In this document: one piece after another, positions 26,787 through 35,689 of the stretch | How the letters are laid out: each line of letters starts with the position of its first letter | Position numbering within the stretch: the stretch's first letter is position 1 | DNA from: Chitinophaga pinensis | GTDB taxonomy: Bacteria; Bacteroidota; Bacteroidia; UKL13-3 | Length of the DNA stretch: 64,000 bases | Reading direction: 5' to 3' | Assembly: GCA_945860865.1 (NCBI GenBank) | Contig: CAMARW010000001.1 | Coordinates: 400,294 to 464,293 of the forward strand | Notes under the pieces: model-generated | What the model was told of the DNA's origin: nothing | What the model saw: the letters and a program-made list of their open reading frames with translations, nothing else | The model's database searches: none | Program-made: the position numbers and the translations under genes

Positions 26787-29043
26787 ATTTCTTTGCATTT
26801 TGTGGCTGAGCTTATGCTCAGCTTCTTTGCAAGCTCAAGAGTATAAATCTTGGTTTAAAACCATAGCCCCTTTAGGCGCAGAGTTTACCGATAGAAAATC
26901 TGTTTTAGCTAACATGGAGTTAGATAAACCAGCCAAAAGATCAAAGGTAGATATTAAAGCATTTAAAGAATCGAATGATTATTTTATTGATCGTTTCTTA
27001 AATTCTGGAAAAGTTGTAGCCTATAGTAAGGCTAATATTTATTTGGATAGGGTTGCAGATAAGTTGCTGGCGCATGATCCTGGTTTGCGTGCTAAAGTAA
27101 AATTTTACTTAGTTAATACTTCCGAGGTTAATGCCTTTACTTTCACTAATGGAATGATTTTCGTTAACATTGGCTTGTTTGCGCGTTTAGAAAACGAAGC
27201 TCAACTAGCCTTTATTTTGGCACATGAAATTGCCCATTACACAGAAAAACACGCTTTTGAGCGCTATAAGTTTGCTTCAGAATCTGAAGTAGAGGATATG
27301 GGCGAGGAAGAATTTTTAGAGGTAGTTCTGAGTAAATTTTCGCGCACGCAAGAGTTTGAAGCAGATAAAATAGGTTTCAATATTTTTAAAAAATCTGGTT
27401 ACTCACTACCCGAAGCAACCAAAGTTTTTGATATTCTAAAAATATCGGAATATCCTGTTGAAAATAAAAAAATCGATAAGCAGGTATTCGAAGGTCCCTA
27501 TTTAAAAGTACCAGTAGCTTTTTATCCAGATTCTGCTATTCAAATCGTAATCAATGAGGATGAAAATGATTCTACCCATACACACCCAAGTTCTAGCAAA
27601 AGACAAACAGTACTGAGCAAAGAAATAGATGCCTATACCAGCAGAACAGGTGAGGCTTTTGTGGTAGATAAAAATGATTTTGAAGGTTTAAAACTGGCTT
27701 CCCAATTTGCCTTGAGCGAAGTACTTATTCAAGAGAAAGATTATGTTAGTTCACTTTACAATACAGAACTACTCTTATCTAGGTTTCCTCAACACGAAAC
27801 ATTACTTACTCTCAAAGTAAAGGCCTATTATTTTTTAGTTGCCAATATCAATTCAGGAACAGGCTCTAGTGTGATTAAAAAGCCTAAGAAAATAAATGGC
27901 GAAATTAAAAAGTTTCATCAACTTTTTAAGAAGTTAAGTATTAAAGAAACCAATACTTTGGCTTTGCGTATCTCTTGGGATATATATTTAAGCAACCCTA
28001 AAAACGATGAATTAAAGGCTTTTACTCATGCTATTACCAAGCTGTTTGCCTATAGCGTAGAAACAGATTTGAACCAATTTGCCAAATTGCCCGAGTATAA
28101 TGAAGAATTAATTGCCTCTTTTTACCTTCAAGATACTTCCCAAGAATTTACCAAACGCAAAAGATATAATTCTGGAAAGGGTGCAGTAGTTAGAAAAGTT
28201 AAATCTAAATCAAACGAGAGCTTTGTAAAATACGCAATTCCAGATCTTATTGAAAATAGTCAGTTTAGATCTGTATTTTACGAAATTGCCAAAGAAGTAA
28301 AAGAATATCAGGATGCGCATCCCAATACCATTGCGCAAGAAGATGGGGGCGATGAAGAAAAGGAGAGCTATAATCGTCCGCCCCAAAAAGAAAAAAAGAA
28401 GAAAAAACGTGGCTCTGCCAAAAAAGAGCTTGAAGCCAAAGCACCTTTTAAAACAGATAAGATTTTAATTATAGATGTAAGCAATGTAAAACTTGATTTG
28501 AGCTCGGGTAAACCGGTTAAATTTTTCTCTATCAAACAAAAACAAAAGGAATTGGTAAATACCATACAAACCTGCGCTGCATTAACTGGTATGAATGTAA
28601 CGGTTTTTAATCCTGTAGATTTAATTGCTAACGACTCACAGTTTTATAATGATAGAAATACGTTAGAAACTTGGAAAATGGAGCGTATTACTAATCGCCA
28701 CATGGAAGAGGTTTTGCCTTCTAATTACCAAGAAATAAAAGAATTGTGCGAGCGATACGGAACTAAATATGTATGTTTTATTAGTACTCGTAGTATTATT
28801 TTACCCATTAATCAGGCTCAAATTTTTACAAATCTGTTGTATACTATTTATAATCCACCGCTATTTGTTATTGCCATGTACAGTGCTTTTAGATACAAAA
28901 GATACAGCGCCATTTACATGCCTGTATTTGATATTACAACGGGTAAGGTAATGGTAGATTATTCGAGCGAATACGACTCTCCCGATCATGCAGATTTAAT
29001 GAAAGCTGAGTTTTATTACTTCCTAAATTCAATTAAAAAATGA
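26776..29043 (+). CDS. M48-family zinc metalloprotease with long C-terminal extension
   Basis: 755 aa. A signal peptide ends at SLQAQ. The zinc motif HEIAH (in LAHEIAHYTEKHAFE, near residue 150) and the downstream EFEADKIGF (third ligand) define an M48-type gluzincin, like BepA/LoiP-type periplasmic proteases. A TPR-like region follows. A strongly charged linker (KEKKKKKRGSAKKE, near residue 545) then leads to a C-terminal domain of about 190 aa that I do not recognise. It overlaps both neighbours (11 bp and ATGA), forming a three-gene envelope operon. A role in outer-membrane quality control is inferred. Confidence 0.85.
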   Translation: MKNKFLCILWLSLCSASLQAQEYKSWFKTIAPLGAEFTDRKSVLANMELDKPAKRSKVDIKAFKESNDYFIDRFLNSGKVVAYSKANIYLDRVADKLLAHDPGLRAKVKFYLVNTSEVNAFTFTNGMIFVNIGLFARLENEAQLAFILAHEIAHYTEKHAFERYKFASESEVEDMGEEEFLEVVLSKFSRTQEFEADKIGFNIFKKSGYSLPEATKVFDILKISEYPVENKKIDKQVFEGPYLKVPVAFYPDSAIQIVINEDENDSTHTHPSSSKRQTVLSKEIDAYTSRTGEAFVVDKNDFEGLKLASQFALSEVLIQEKDYVSSLYNTELLLSRFPQHETLLTLKVKAYYFLVANINSGTGSSVIKKPKKINGEIKKFHQLFKKLSIKETNTLALRISWDIYLSNPKNDELKAFTHAITKLFAYSVETDLNQFAKLPEYNEELIASFYLQDTSQEFTKRKRYNSGKGAVVRKVKSKSNESFVKYAIPDLIENSQFRSVFYEIAKEVKEYQDAHPNTIAQEDGGDEEKESYNRPPQKEKKKKKRGSAKKELEAKAPFKTDKILIIDVSNVKLDLSSGKPVKFFSIKQKQKELVNTIQTCAALTGMNVTVFNPVDLIANDSQFYNDRNTLETWKMERITNRHMEEVLPSNYQEIKELCERYGTKYVCFISTRSIILPINQAQIFTNLLYTIYNPPLFVIAMYSAFRYKRYSAIYMPVFDITTGKVMVDYSSEYDSPDHADLMKAEFYYFLNSIKK

Positions 29044-29768
29044 GAAAGCTAAATAGAGCTGTTTTTATAATAATTTCTTTGCTTGGATTGCAAAAAGTGC
29101 AGGCGCAAAATGTGGCTGGTTATATGGGTAAGCGCTTTTTTGTTGGTATCCCTGTTTCTTATATGCCCAATATCTATGGTTTTGTAAATGAGGATACAAA
29201 TATTGATTTTAAAGGGAATTCCCAATTTTACATGTTAAATACCCCCAAAATTGGGGGAAGTATTGGGTATGTGGTGAGCAATTTGAGATCTATTGTGGTG
29301 GATGTTGAGTTTCAAAATATGGGTGTGAATAATAACCCTGATTTCGAAATAATTAACGGGCAGATTGTTAATGAATATTTGTATGGTAGAAGCAGGTTAT
29401 CTAGTTACAAATTAAGAATGCAAAAAGCATTTCAACATTGTGCCCCAATAGGCGGTTACAGAGGGATTACCTTGGGTTTGGTTAATTTCAATAACTCCTA
29501 CATTGATAAATCTGGTAACGAGGTAGATTTCGGTAAATCTACAGATTACTCTATTGGTTATGCCGGTGGCCTTCGTCGTGTATTTAAAGATAAAATTATT
29601 GTAGATTTAAGCTTAGAATACAATATGCATTTGAAAGCTATCAGCAATTTATTTGATTTCGAAATGGATAGTAAGCCAAGCAGAGAGCTTGTGGCTCATT
29701 ATGCTACAAATAAAAATGGGCTCAATAATATACTTGTTTGTAGAGCCGCAGTTTATTTTTTGCTTTAA
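29040..29768 (+). CDS. Outer-membrane beta-barrel-like protein
   Basis: 242 aa. A signal peptide ends at KVQAQ, followed by an amphipathic beta-strand pattern with Gly and aromatic residues, as in small outer-membrane barrels (FVGIPVSYMPN, GGSIGYVVSNL, GLRRVFKDKIIVDLSLEYNM). The chain ends in a hydrophobic strand. The start overlaps the M48 protease stop as ATGA. It may be an outer-membrane partner or substrate of the protease; no specific family was recognised. Confidence 0.7.
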   Translation: MRKLNRAVFIIISLLGLQKVQAQNVAGYMGKRFFVGIPVSYMPNIYGFVNEDTNIDFKGNSQFYMLNTPKIGGSIGYVVSNLRSIVVDVEFQNMGVNNNPDFEIINGQIVNEYLYGRSRLSSYKLRMQKAFQHCAPIGGYRGITLGLVNFNNSYIDKSGNEVDFGKSTDYSIGYAGGLRRVFKDKIIVDLSLEYNMHLKAISNLFDFEMDSKPSRELVAHYATNKNGLNNILVCRAAVYFLL

Positions 29769-30455
29769 TTACTTCTTCCTAAACTGCTCGCCAAATACTT
29801 TTTCAAACTTTTCTAGTTTGGGTGCAATAACATATTGGCAATAACCTTGTGAGCTGTTTTGGTTGTAGTAATTTTGGTGGTAATCTTCGGCATTGTAAAA
29901 CTTGCTTAAAGCTGTTATTTCTGTCAAAATGGGTGCGTCAAATGCACCACTTTTATCGAGTTCTGCTTTAATCTGTTCCGACAATGTTTTCTGAACTTCA
30001 TTCACATAAAAAATTGCCGAGCGGTATTGGGTTCCAATATCATTACCTTGCCTGTTTAAGGTAGTGGGGTTATGTGTTTGCCAAAATACAGACAACAGGG
30101 TTTCAAAAGAAACTTCCTTGGGGTTGTATACCACCATCACTACTTCTGCATGGCCTGTATTTCCCTCACAAACTTCTTTATAAGTTGGGTCTATAGTTTG
30201 GCCTCCACTATAGCCAGATACCAGCTTTTGCACGCCTGGAACTCTCTGAAAAACGGCTTCTACGCACCAAAAACAGCCCGCACCAAAAATGGCCGTGTCT
30301 GTTTCTATTGGGTTAATTTGATCTGTCATTTGTTTGTTTTTTATGTTTTTGCTAACTTTTTCTGTTTGTGATTGACAAGCAACACTCGCCAAAATGAAGC
30401 AAGTTAATACCCATTTTTGGAGCTGGTTTGTTTGGTTAATTATTAACTTTTGCAT
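29769..30455 (-). CDS. msrA: Peptide methionine sulfoxide reductase MsrA, lipoprotein form
   Basis: 228 aa. The MsrA core is clear: GAGCFWCVEAVFQRVPGV with the catalytic Cys, SGYSGG, and the later EDYHQNYY. It reduces methionine-S-sulfoxide. The N-terminus has a lipoprotein signal (FILASVACQ), so the enzyme should be membrane-anchored in the envelope and protect exported proteins. The start overlaps the flavin reductase gene by 20 bp. Its stop is adjacent to the barrel gene stop, tail to tail with no visible terminator. Confidence 0.92.
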   Translation of the reverse strand: MQKLIINQTNQLQKWVLTCFILASVACQSQTEKVSKNIKNKQMTDQINPIETDTAIFGAGCFWCVEAVFQRVPGVQKLVSGYSGGQTIDPTYKEVCEGNTGHAEVVMVVYNPKEVSFETLLSVFWQTHNPTTLNRQGNDIGTQYRSAIFYVNEVQKTLSEQIKAELDKSGAFDAPILTEITALSKFYNAEDYHQNYYNQNSSQGYCQYVIAPKLEKFEKVFGEQFRKK

Positions 30456-31056
30456 AAGGCAGTCTCTCCATTTTTTCGGCTTTGTAATAAGTCTCTAATC
30501 CGTGCACTAAAATAGTTTTTAGTTTGTTTAAATCAATAAAACCTGCTGCTTCAATTAAATCTGCTTGCACTATTATCTCCTCAACGCTGCCTACCAGCAA
30601 TATTGTGCCATTGCTCTTTATAGGAATAATCTCTGCTATTTTAAGTCCAATCTTAAGCGGACTATCTTTCACATAAGGTGCTAGAACGGTGTTTGTAAAA
30701 GCTGGTTCAAAACCACATTGTTCAAACTCGCTCTGGCTTCTTGAATAGCTTGCAGAGGTTTGGTGCGCCGCTTTAAACTTATCTGCTGCCACATGGTTGA
30801 GGGTAAAAAAACCATTAGCCAAAATATTTTCGTAAGTGTGTTTTTCTACACTAACGGGTCTGTGCAAAATTCCCATCATAGCGGGGTTGGCTCCAATGTG
30901 CACTATTTGCGAAAAAATAGCCAAATTGTTTGTGCCATCTGCTCCTCGAGTACCTACCAATAAGGCAGATTTTATTCCGCCTAAACCATTTATTAAATTA
31001 GTACGGTATTGCTTTTCAAAGGAGGCTATATCTGCCGCATAAATATGATTTTCCAT
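30436..31056 (-). CDS. Flavin reductase-like FMN-binding protein
   Basis: 206 aa split-barrel flavoprotein of the flavin reductase-like family. The pattern LINGLGGIKSALLVGT, the GILHRPVSVEKHTYENI segment and FTLNHVAADKF fit FMN-binding members that often supply reduced flavin or act as oxidoreductases. The substrate is unknown. It is 1 bp from the SDR gene upstream and overlaps msrA downstream. Confidence 0.8.
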   Translation of the reverse strand: MENHIYAADIASFEKQYRTNLINGLGGIKSALLVGTRGADGTNNLAIFSQIVHIGANPAMMGILHRPVSVEKHTYENILANGFFTLNHVAADKFKAAHQTSASYSRSQSEFEQCGFEPAFTNTVLAPYVKDSPLKIGLKIAEIIPIKSNGTILLVGSVEEIIVQADLIEAAGFIDLNKLKTILVHGLETYYKAEKMERLPYAKVNN

Positions 31057-31057
31057 C

Positions 31058-31750
31058 TTAGCTTCCTATGCTACTCATGCCGCCATCAACCGCTAAAATT
31101 TGTCCGCTTACCCAAGTAGCATTTAACAAATACAAAGCGGCTTCGCTAAGATCTTGCACCGATCCAATCTTTTTGAGGGGATGCCTCTCTGCCGCCGATG
31201 CCATTTTGGTTTCGCTATTCAATAGTTTTTCGGCAAGGGGAGTTTCTGTTAAGGAAGGTGCAATGGCATTTACCCTAATTTTAGGTGCAAACTCAGCAGC
31301 CAATGATTTGGTTAATCCTTCAATAGCTCCTTTAGCCCCGGCAATGCTAGCATGAAAAGGCATTCCTTTTTGCACAGCCACCGTGCTAAACAATACAATA
31401 GATGGGGCAGTGCTTTGCTGCAATTGAGGCAAATATTTTTGAATGGTTTTTACCGCACCTAAATAATTTATTTGCAAATCATTCATAAAATCTGCCTGTT
31501 TAAGGGCTCTAAACGGACGTAAATTGATACTTCCTGGACAATATATTAATCCGTCTATTGGTTCTGTTATCTCCGGAAATTGCACCACTTCCTCTGTTAT
31601 ATCTATGCTACTAAATGTAATGTTTTGTGGCATTTCTGCTTCTTTCCAACTTCTGCTCAATACCTGCACTTTGTTTCCTGCTAAGGCCAATGTTTTAGCT
31701 AAATGTAAACCAATGCCACTGCTTCCACCAACAATTAAATAATTTTTCAT
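31058..31750 (-). CDS. Short-chain dehydrogenase/reductase
   Basis: 230 aa classical SDR. The NAD(P) glycine motif is GGSSGIG at the N-terminus. In place of the usual Tyr-x-x-x-Lys near residue 145 I see HASIAGAKGAIEG, so the catalytic Tyr looks replaced by Ile while the Lys remains. The closing segment VSGQILAVDGGMS is typical of FabG-like enzymes. The missing Tyr suggests altered or absent oxidoreductase activity. Its partner gene encodes the flavin reductase-like protein, with a 1-bp gap. Confidence 0.85.
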   Translation of the reverse strand: MKNYLIVGGSSGIGLHLAKTLALAGNKVQVLSRSWKEAEMPQNITFSSIDITEEVVQFPEITEPIDGLIYCPGSINLRPFRALKQADFMNDLQINYLGAVKTIQKYLPQLQQSTAPSIVLFSTVAVQKGMPFHASIAGAKGAIEGLTKSLAAEFAPKIRVNAIAPSLTETPLAEKLLNSETKMASAAERHPLKKIGSVQDLSEAALYLLNATWVSGQILAVDGGMSSIGS

Positions 31751-31780
31751 ATCTAATAAACATCACCTATGGTAAATTGT

Positions 31781-32932
31781 TTAAAAGCGTTTTCCGTGGG
31801 TAAGGCTAATTATTTTCCTAAGCAACCATGGAAAGGGTTTTAACATGGCAATAATGAGCCATGTTATTTGGGTTGAACCAAAAAGTTTTTGGAAGATTCG
31901 TCCAACAAGTAACCTAGTTGCAAAATTTTTGTTCCAAGCTTGGCGGTAAAGTGTTTCAAATTGATGGCGGGAATTTTCATCTGCCGCATTATCTGGAAAT
32001 AGTTTGCTTATAATATCTGCCGCACGCATAGCCATACTCATACCATTCCCACATAGCGGTGCTATTAATCCGGCAGCATCTCCCAACATAATAATGTGCT
32101 GCTCTATCAATGGTTTTGGTTCAAACCGAATTTGAGAGATAACAAGTGGTTTTTGAAAACGCATGCTTGCTGTTGAAAATATCTGTTTTAGGTGTGGATT
32201 TTTAAACAAAACGGCCTCTTCCATAGCTTTAATCTGATTGCCATGTTTGCTTAAATTTTCTTGGGTTGTGAGGTAGCATAAACAATAATTATTTTGGTCT
32301 ATTTTAGAGATGCCGCAATAGCCATCTTTAAAATTATGTAGGGCAATGTAATTGTCTGGAAAGTCTATGTTTATATGGTATTTTACGCCTATGTAGTTTT
32401 GTTTGCCTTGCTTTATTTCTTGGGTAAATTTTCTATTGAGTTGAAGGTCTAAATTGCTTTTTTTGCCATAAGCACCAAAAGCATAATGGCTTTTAAAATT
32501 TCCTTTATCGCTATTTATTTCAAATTGATTGCCATTAAATGTAACGTGTTTTACCTTGGTGTTTTGTAGTGCTTTAACACCCACTTTAACCGCTTCCTCA
32601 AAGAGCAATTGATCAAGTGTAAAACGCGCTATGCCAAAACCACCTAAATCAAGTGATTGCTTCAGGGTATATCCATTAGGTGCGCTAATTTTTAATTGAG
32701 TAATAAGTGGTAAATTTAAACTAGTTAAGGGAATGCCACAAGATTCAATGAATTGCCAACTTTCTAGCGAGATGTACTCCCCGCAAACTTTGTGAAAGGG
32801 ATACGTTTCTTTTTCAAGTAAAATTACTTTTTTACCTTTTTGTGCCAGTTTAATGGCTAATGTTAATCCACCTAAACCGCCTCCAATAATGGCCGCATCG
32901 TATGTTTCTTCATTATGCATGTTTAAAAACAA
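31781..32932 (-). CDS. FAD-dependent oxidoreductase (geranylgeranyl-reductase-like)
   Basis: 383 aa. The Rossmann FAD motif is AIIGGGLGGLTLA, followed by the LLEKETYPFHKVCGEYIS signature. A second FAD motif (MLGDAAGLIAPLCGNGMSMAM, near residue 280) follows. This is the group that includes geranylgeranyl reductases and FAD hydroxylases. The substrate is unknown. It overlaps the methyltransferase gene by 20 bp. In other Bacteroidota I recall such a pair beside a type III polyketide synthase, but none is here. GGTTCAAACC lies at 32118-32127. Confidence 0.85.
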   Translation of the reverse strand: MFLNMHNEETYDAAIIGGGLGGLTLAIKLAQKGKKVILLEKETYPFHKVCGEYISLESWQFIESCGIPLTSLNLPLITQLKISAPNGYTLKQSLDLGGFGIARFTLDQLLFEEAVKVGVKALQNTKVKHVTFNGNQFEINSDKGNFKSHYAFGAYGKKSNLDLQLNRKFTQEIKQGKQNYIGVKYHINIDFPDNYIALHNFKDGYCGISKIDQNNYCLCYLTTQENLSKHGNQIKAMEEAVLFKNPHLKQIFSTASMRFQKPLVISQIRFEPKPLIEQHIIMLGDAAGLIAPLCGNGMSMAMRAADIISKLFPDNAADENSRHQFETLYRQAWNKNFATRLLVGRIFQKLFGSTQITWLIIAMLKPFPWLLRKIISLTHGKRF

Positions 32933-33617
32933 TTAACCACCTAAAAGCCCATTTCCAATGTATCTTAATATCTTTAAAAGTATTATGTGGTAATAATTGT
33001 TGGAGTTCGGCCAAAGAAAAACCCCTCCTTACCGAAAGGCAGGCATCATTTTTTACAAGGTAACTAGATGAAAATATTTGGGTAAGCCATTTAATGCTGT
33101 AATAGGCTAGGGGATGTCTGTGGAGATCATTTATTAAAAATCCGATTTTAGATTTTTGTTGCATATAACCAAATAACTCTTGTAGGGCTTTTTCTTTAAA
33201 ATGATGGCAAAAAAGCGCAGTAATAGTAATATCGTATTGTGTATGGTTTTGCAAATACATTTTATAATCCATGCAAACAAAACTTATTTCTGGATAGTTA
33301 GCGCAGTGTTTTTGGGCAAACTCTATGCAATCTGCTTTTAAATCTACCCCTACTAATTGAAGGTTTAATTTATTTTTTCTTCCCCATTCGGCAATGCTTT
33401 TGAGGTTATCTCCGCCACCACAGCCAATGTCTAAAAGGGTATAAGTTTGGTGAGTTAATAAACCAAAAGAGGCCATGCCGTTTAAGGTAACTGCATGGCC
33501 TCCTAAATAGGTATTAATGGTATTTAACTCACGCAAGTTTAGGTATAAATCTTGGGCAGGTATAATGGCCTCATCCAATAACTCTATATCGTAGCAGCGC
33601 TTGCTAAAGTTGGGCAT
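32913..33617 (-). CDS. SAM-dependent methyltransferase
   Basis: 234 aa class I methyltransferase. The SAM-binding motif I is LLDIGCGGGDNLKSIAE, and motif II includes LVGVDLKADCIEFA. The first 60 residues form a substrate-side cap. The methyl acceptor is unknown, but the 20-bp overlap with the FAD oxidoreductase suggests they act on the same small molecule. It is 9 bp from the FAH-family gene upstream. Confidence 0.85.
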   Translation of the reverse strand: MPNFSKRCYDIELLDEAIIPAQDLYLNLRELNTINTYLGGHAVTLNGMASFGLLTHQTYTLLDIGCGGGDNLKSIAEWGRKNKLNLQLVGVDLKADCIEFAQKHCANYPEISFVCMDYKMYLQNHTQYDITITALFCHHFKEKALQELFGYMQQKSKIGFLINDLHRHPLAYYSIKWLTQIFSSSYLVKNDACLSVRRGFSLAELQQLLPHNTFKDIKIHWKWAFRWLIVFKHA

Positions 33618-33626
33618 GTTTTTTAA

Positions 33627-34637
33627 TTATGCCTGGTTTTTTTTAATTTTCAGTATGCTAAAATTGGAAGCTTCTTCGCAAATGGTATTGCTTAACCTGC
33701 CCAATCCATCAATTTCCATTTCTACCACATCACCTGCTTGTAACCATTGTGGTTTAAAACTTTTATCATTAAGCAAGCCAGTTCCGTTTAATTCTAAGAA
33801 GCAACCAGTTCCAACCGTTCCAGAACCAATTACATCGCCAGGTAATATATCAACGCCGTATGCGCAGCGTTCAATAATTTCTGCAAAGGTCCAATCCATA
33901 TCACCCACACTACCTTGGCTTACCAAAACACCGTTTACCCAGCATTTCATGGCTAAGTTGTAGCTATTTCCAACATGGCCAGCTTTTGCAGGAACTTTAT
34001 ATGATTCTAATTCGTCTGCTGTTACAAAATATGGACCAATTACGGTAGAGAAATCTTTGCCCTTGGCCGGACCTAAATTTAAGAGCATTTCTTCCATTTG
34101 CAGGGTTCTTGCACTCATATCATTCATAATCATGTAACCTGCAATGTAGTTATCGGCTTCTGCTGCGGTAATATTTCTTCCTTTTTTGCCAATTACAATA
34201 GCTGCTTCTAATTCAAAATCGAGTTTTTGAAAATGGTCTGGCATGCAATAAATTTCACCTGGACCCTGAATGGCATTGTGATTGGTGAAATAAAAGATGG
34301 GATATTGGTCAAATTCTTCTATCATAGGTACACCGCGATTTCTTCTGGCGGCGGCCACGTGTTGCCTAAAAGCGTACCCATCTCTGCAAGATGTTGGGTT
34401 GGGAACAGGAGCTTCCAATTTTACTTCAGCAACCTTAATAGGTACGGCCAAATTTGGATTGATTTTTAGTTGTTGGTCTATTGTTTTGGCCAGTTCCATT
34501 ATGCTTTCCCCACCTTGTAAAAAAGCAAGCATATTGTTTGGTAATGCACTGTTAAGTTGCTGTGTTGGCCAAATATTATCGTTTTGTATTATGCCTAATT
34601 GTGTGGCGCCGGCATAGGTATATGTTACTAATTTCAT
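33627..34637 (-). CDS. Fumarylacetoacetate hydrolase-family protein
   Basis: 336 aa. The C-terminal FAH fold shows the metal-site pattern DFELEAAIVIGKKGRNI and later YMIMNDMSARTLQ, GSGTVGTGC. The family cleaves carbon-carbon bonds in 3-oxo acids, or acts as decarboxylase or isomerase in aromatic degradation. No hmgA or tyrosine-degradation genes are adjacent, so the substrate is open. It lies 1 bp after the SPOR gene. Confidence 0.88.
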   Translation of the reverse strand: MKLVTYTYAGATQLGIIQNDNIWPTQQLNSALPNNMLAFLQGGESIMELAKTIDQQLKINPNLAVPIKVAEVKLEAPVPNPTSCRDGYAFRQHVAAARRNRGVPMIEEFDQYPIFYFTNHNAIQGPGEIYCMPDHFQKLDFELEAAIVIGKKGRNITAAEADNYIAGYMIMNDMSARTLQMEEMLLNLGPAKGKDFSTVIGPYFVTADELESYKVPAKAGHVGNSYNLAMKCWVNGVLVSQGSVGDMDWTFAEIIERCAYGVDILPGDVIGSGTVGTGCFLELNGTGLLNDKSFKPQWLQAGDVVEMEIDGLGRLSNTICEEASNFSILKIKKNQA

Positions 34638-34638
34638 A

Positions 34639-35025
34639 TTATAATTTTGGTAAGTTTATTTTATCAGGAACTATTAAAATTTGACCATATTGTTTTTGCA
34701 ATTGCTGGTACATAGATTGTGATTCAATTAAGTTTCTATAATCGCCAACCCGCAATTTAAAATAGGGCTGTTGGTAAATAAGGTAAATTTGTTCGGTAGG
34801 AAAATCAGCCAAAAATTTGGCCCGCAATGCACTCGCATTGATTCTATCCGAACCAGTAAATATTTGAATTCTGTACCCATCTATATGCTGACTAGCTTTA
34901 TTAATTTCTATATTTTTGTTTACCAAAGAATCCAATAAAGGGTCTGAAGATAAAACTACTTTATTTTGAGCATATCCAAAATTATAAGCCAACAGAAATA
35001 GGAATATAAAGCGTATCTTTTTCAT
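34639..35025 (-). CDS. Secreted SPOR-domain protein
   Basis: 128 aa from MKKIRFIFLF (35025). The ORF-track GTG start at 35085 lies inside deoC and gives no signal peptide. The signal peptide ends at FGYAQ. The rest is mostly one SPOR domain (GYRIQIFTGSDR to YFKLRVGDYRN), which binds peptidoglycan denuded of stem peptides at division sites. It is 7 bp after deoC. It probably localises to the septum; its partner is unknown. Confidence 0.85.
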   Translation of the reverse strand: MKKIRFIFLFLLAYNFGYAQNKVVLSSDPLLDSLVNKNIEINKASQHIDGYRIQIFTGSDRINASALRAKFLADFPTEQIYLIYQQPYFKLRVGDYRNLIESQSMYQQLQKQYGQILIVPDKINLPKL

Positions 35026-35032
35026 AAAATAA

Positions 35033-35689
35033 TCAATCTGCCTGAACCAATTCGATACTAGCTGAAGAGCCAATTCTAGTAGCACCAGCAGCTATAAGTT
35101 CTTCTGCAAATGCTTTTGATTTAATACCGCCTGCTGCTTTAATTTTTATTTTTGCAGGCAAACATTTTCGCATAATTTTAACAGCTTCAACAGTAGCTCC
35201 TTCCGATCCAAATCCGGTTGATGTTTTCACAAAATCTGCTTCACAATCTGCACAAATTTTACAAAGTAATTTAATTTCTTCTTCATTAAGGTAGCAAGTT
35301 TCAATAATTACCTTTACCAATTTATTTTGCAAATGGCAGGCCGTTACAACAGCCTGAATATCGTTTTGAACAGTGGCTATATCACCGCTTTTAAAGGCCG
35401 AAATATTTGCCACCATATCCACTTCATCTGCCCCCGAGTTAATAGCTTTTTTGGTTTCTTCTACTTTGCTTGAAACAGTATTATAGCCAAACGGAAATCC
35501 AACTACACTTATAATTTTAACTTCCGATTTTTTAAGCGTTTTCTTGGCAAGTTGAACAAAATAAGGTGCTACGCATACGCCATAAAAACCATGCTCCATG
35601 GCCTCATTGCATAGTTTTATAATTTCTTCATTAACCGCATTTGGCTTAAGGTTGGTGTGTTCTATTTGGTTTGCTAGGTTCATTGTCAT
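35033..35689 (-). CDS. deoC: Deoxyribose-phosphate aldolase
   Basis: 218 aa class I aldolase that splits 2-deoxyribose-5-phosphate into glyceraldehyde-3-phosphate and acetaldehyde in deoxynucleoside salvage. The Schiff-base region VKVIIETCYL, then FVKTSTGFG, and KAAGGIKS with its Lys are present. The start codon abuts the secA stop directly. A start at the third codon (35683) is also possible. No other deo genes are nearby. Confidence 0.94.
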   Translation of the reverse strand: MTMNLANQIEHTNLKPNAVNEEIIKLCNEAMEHGFYGVCVAPYFVQLAKKTLKKSEVKIISVVGFPFGYNTVSSKVEETKKAINSGADEVDMVANISAFKSGDIATVQNDIQAVVTACHLQNKLVKVIIETCYLNEEEIKLLCKICADCEADFVKTSTGFGSEGATVEAVKIMRKCLPAKIKIKAAGGIKSKAFAEELIAAGATRIGSSASIELVQAD

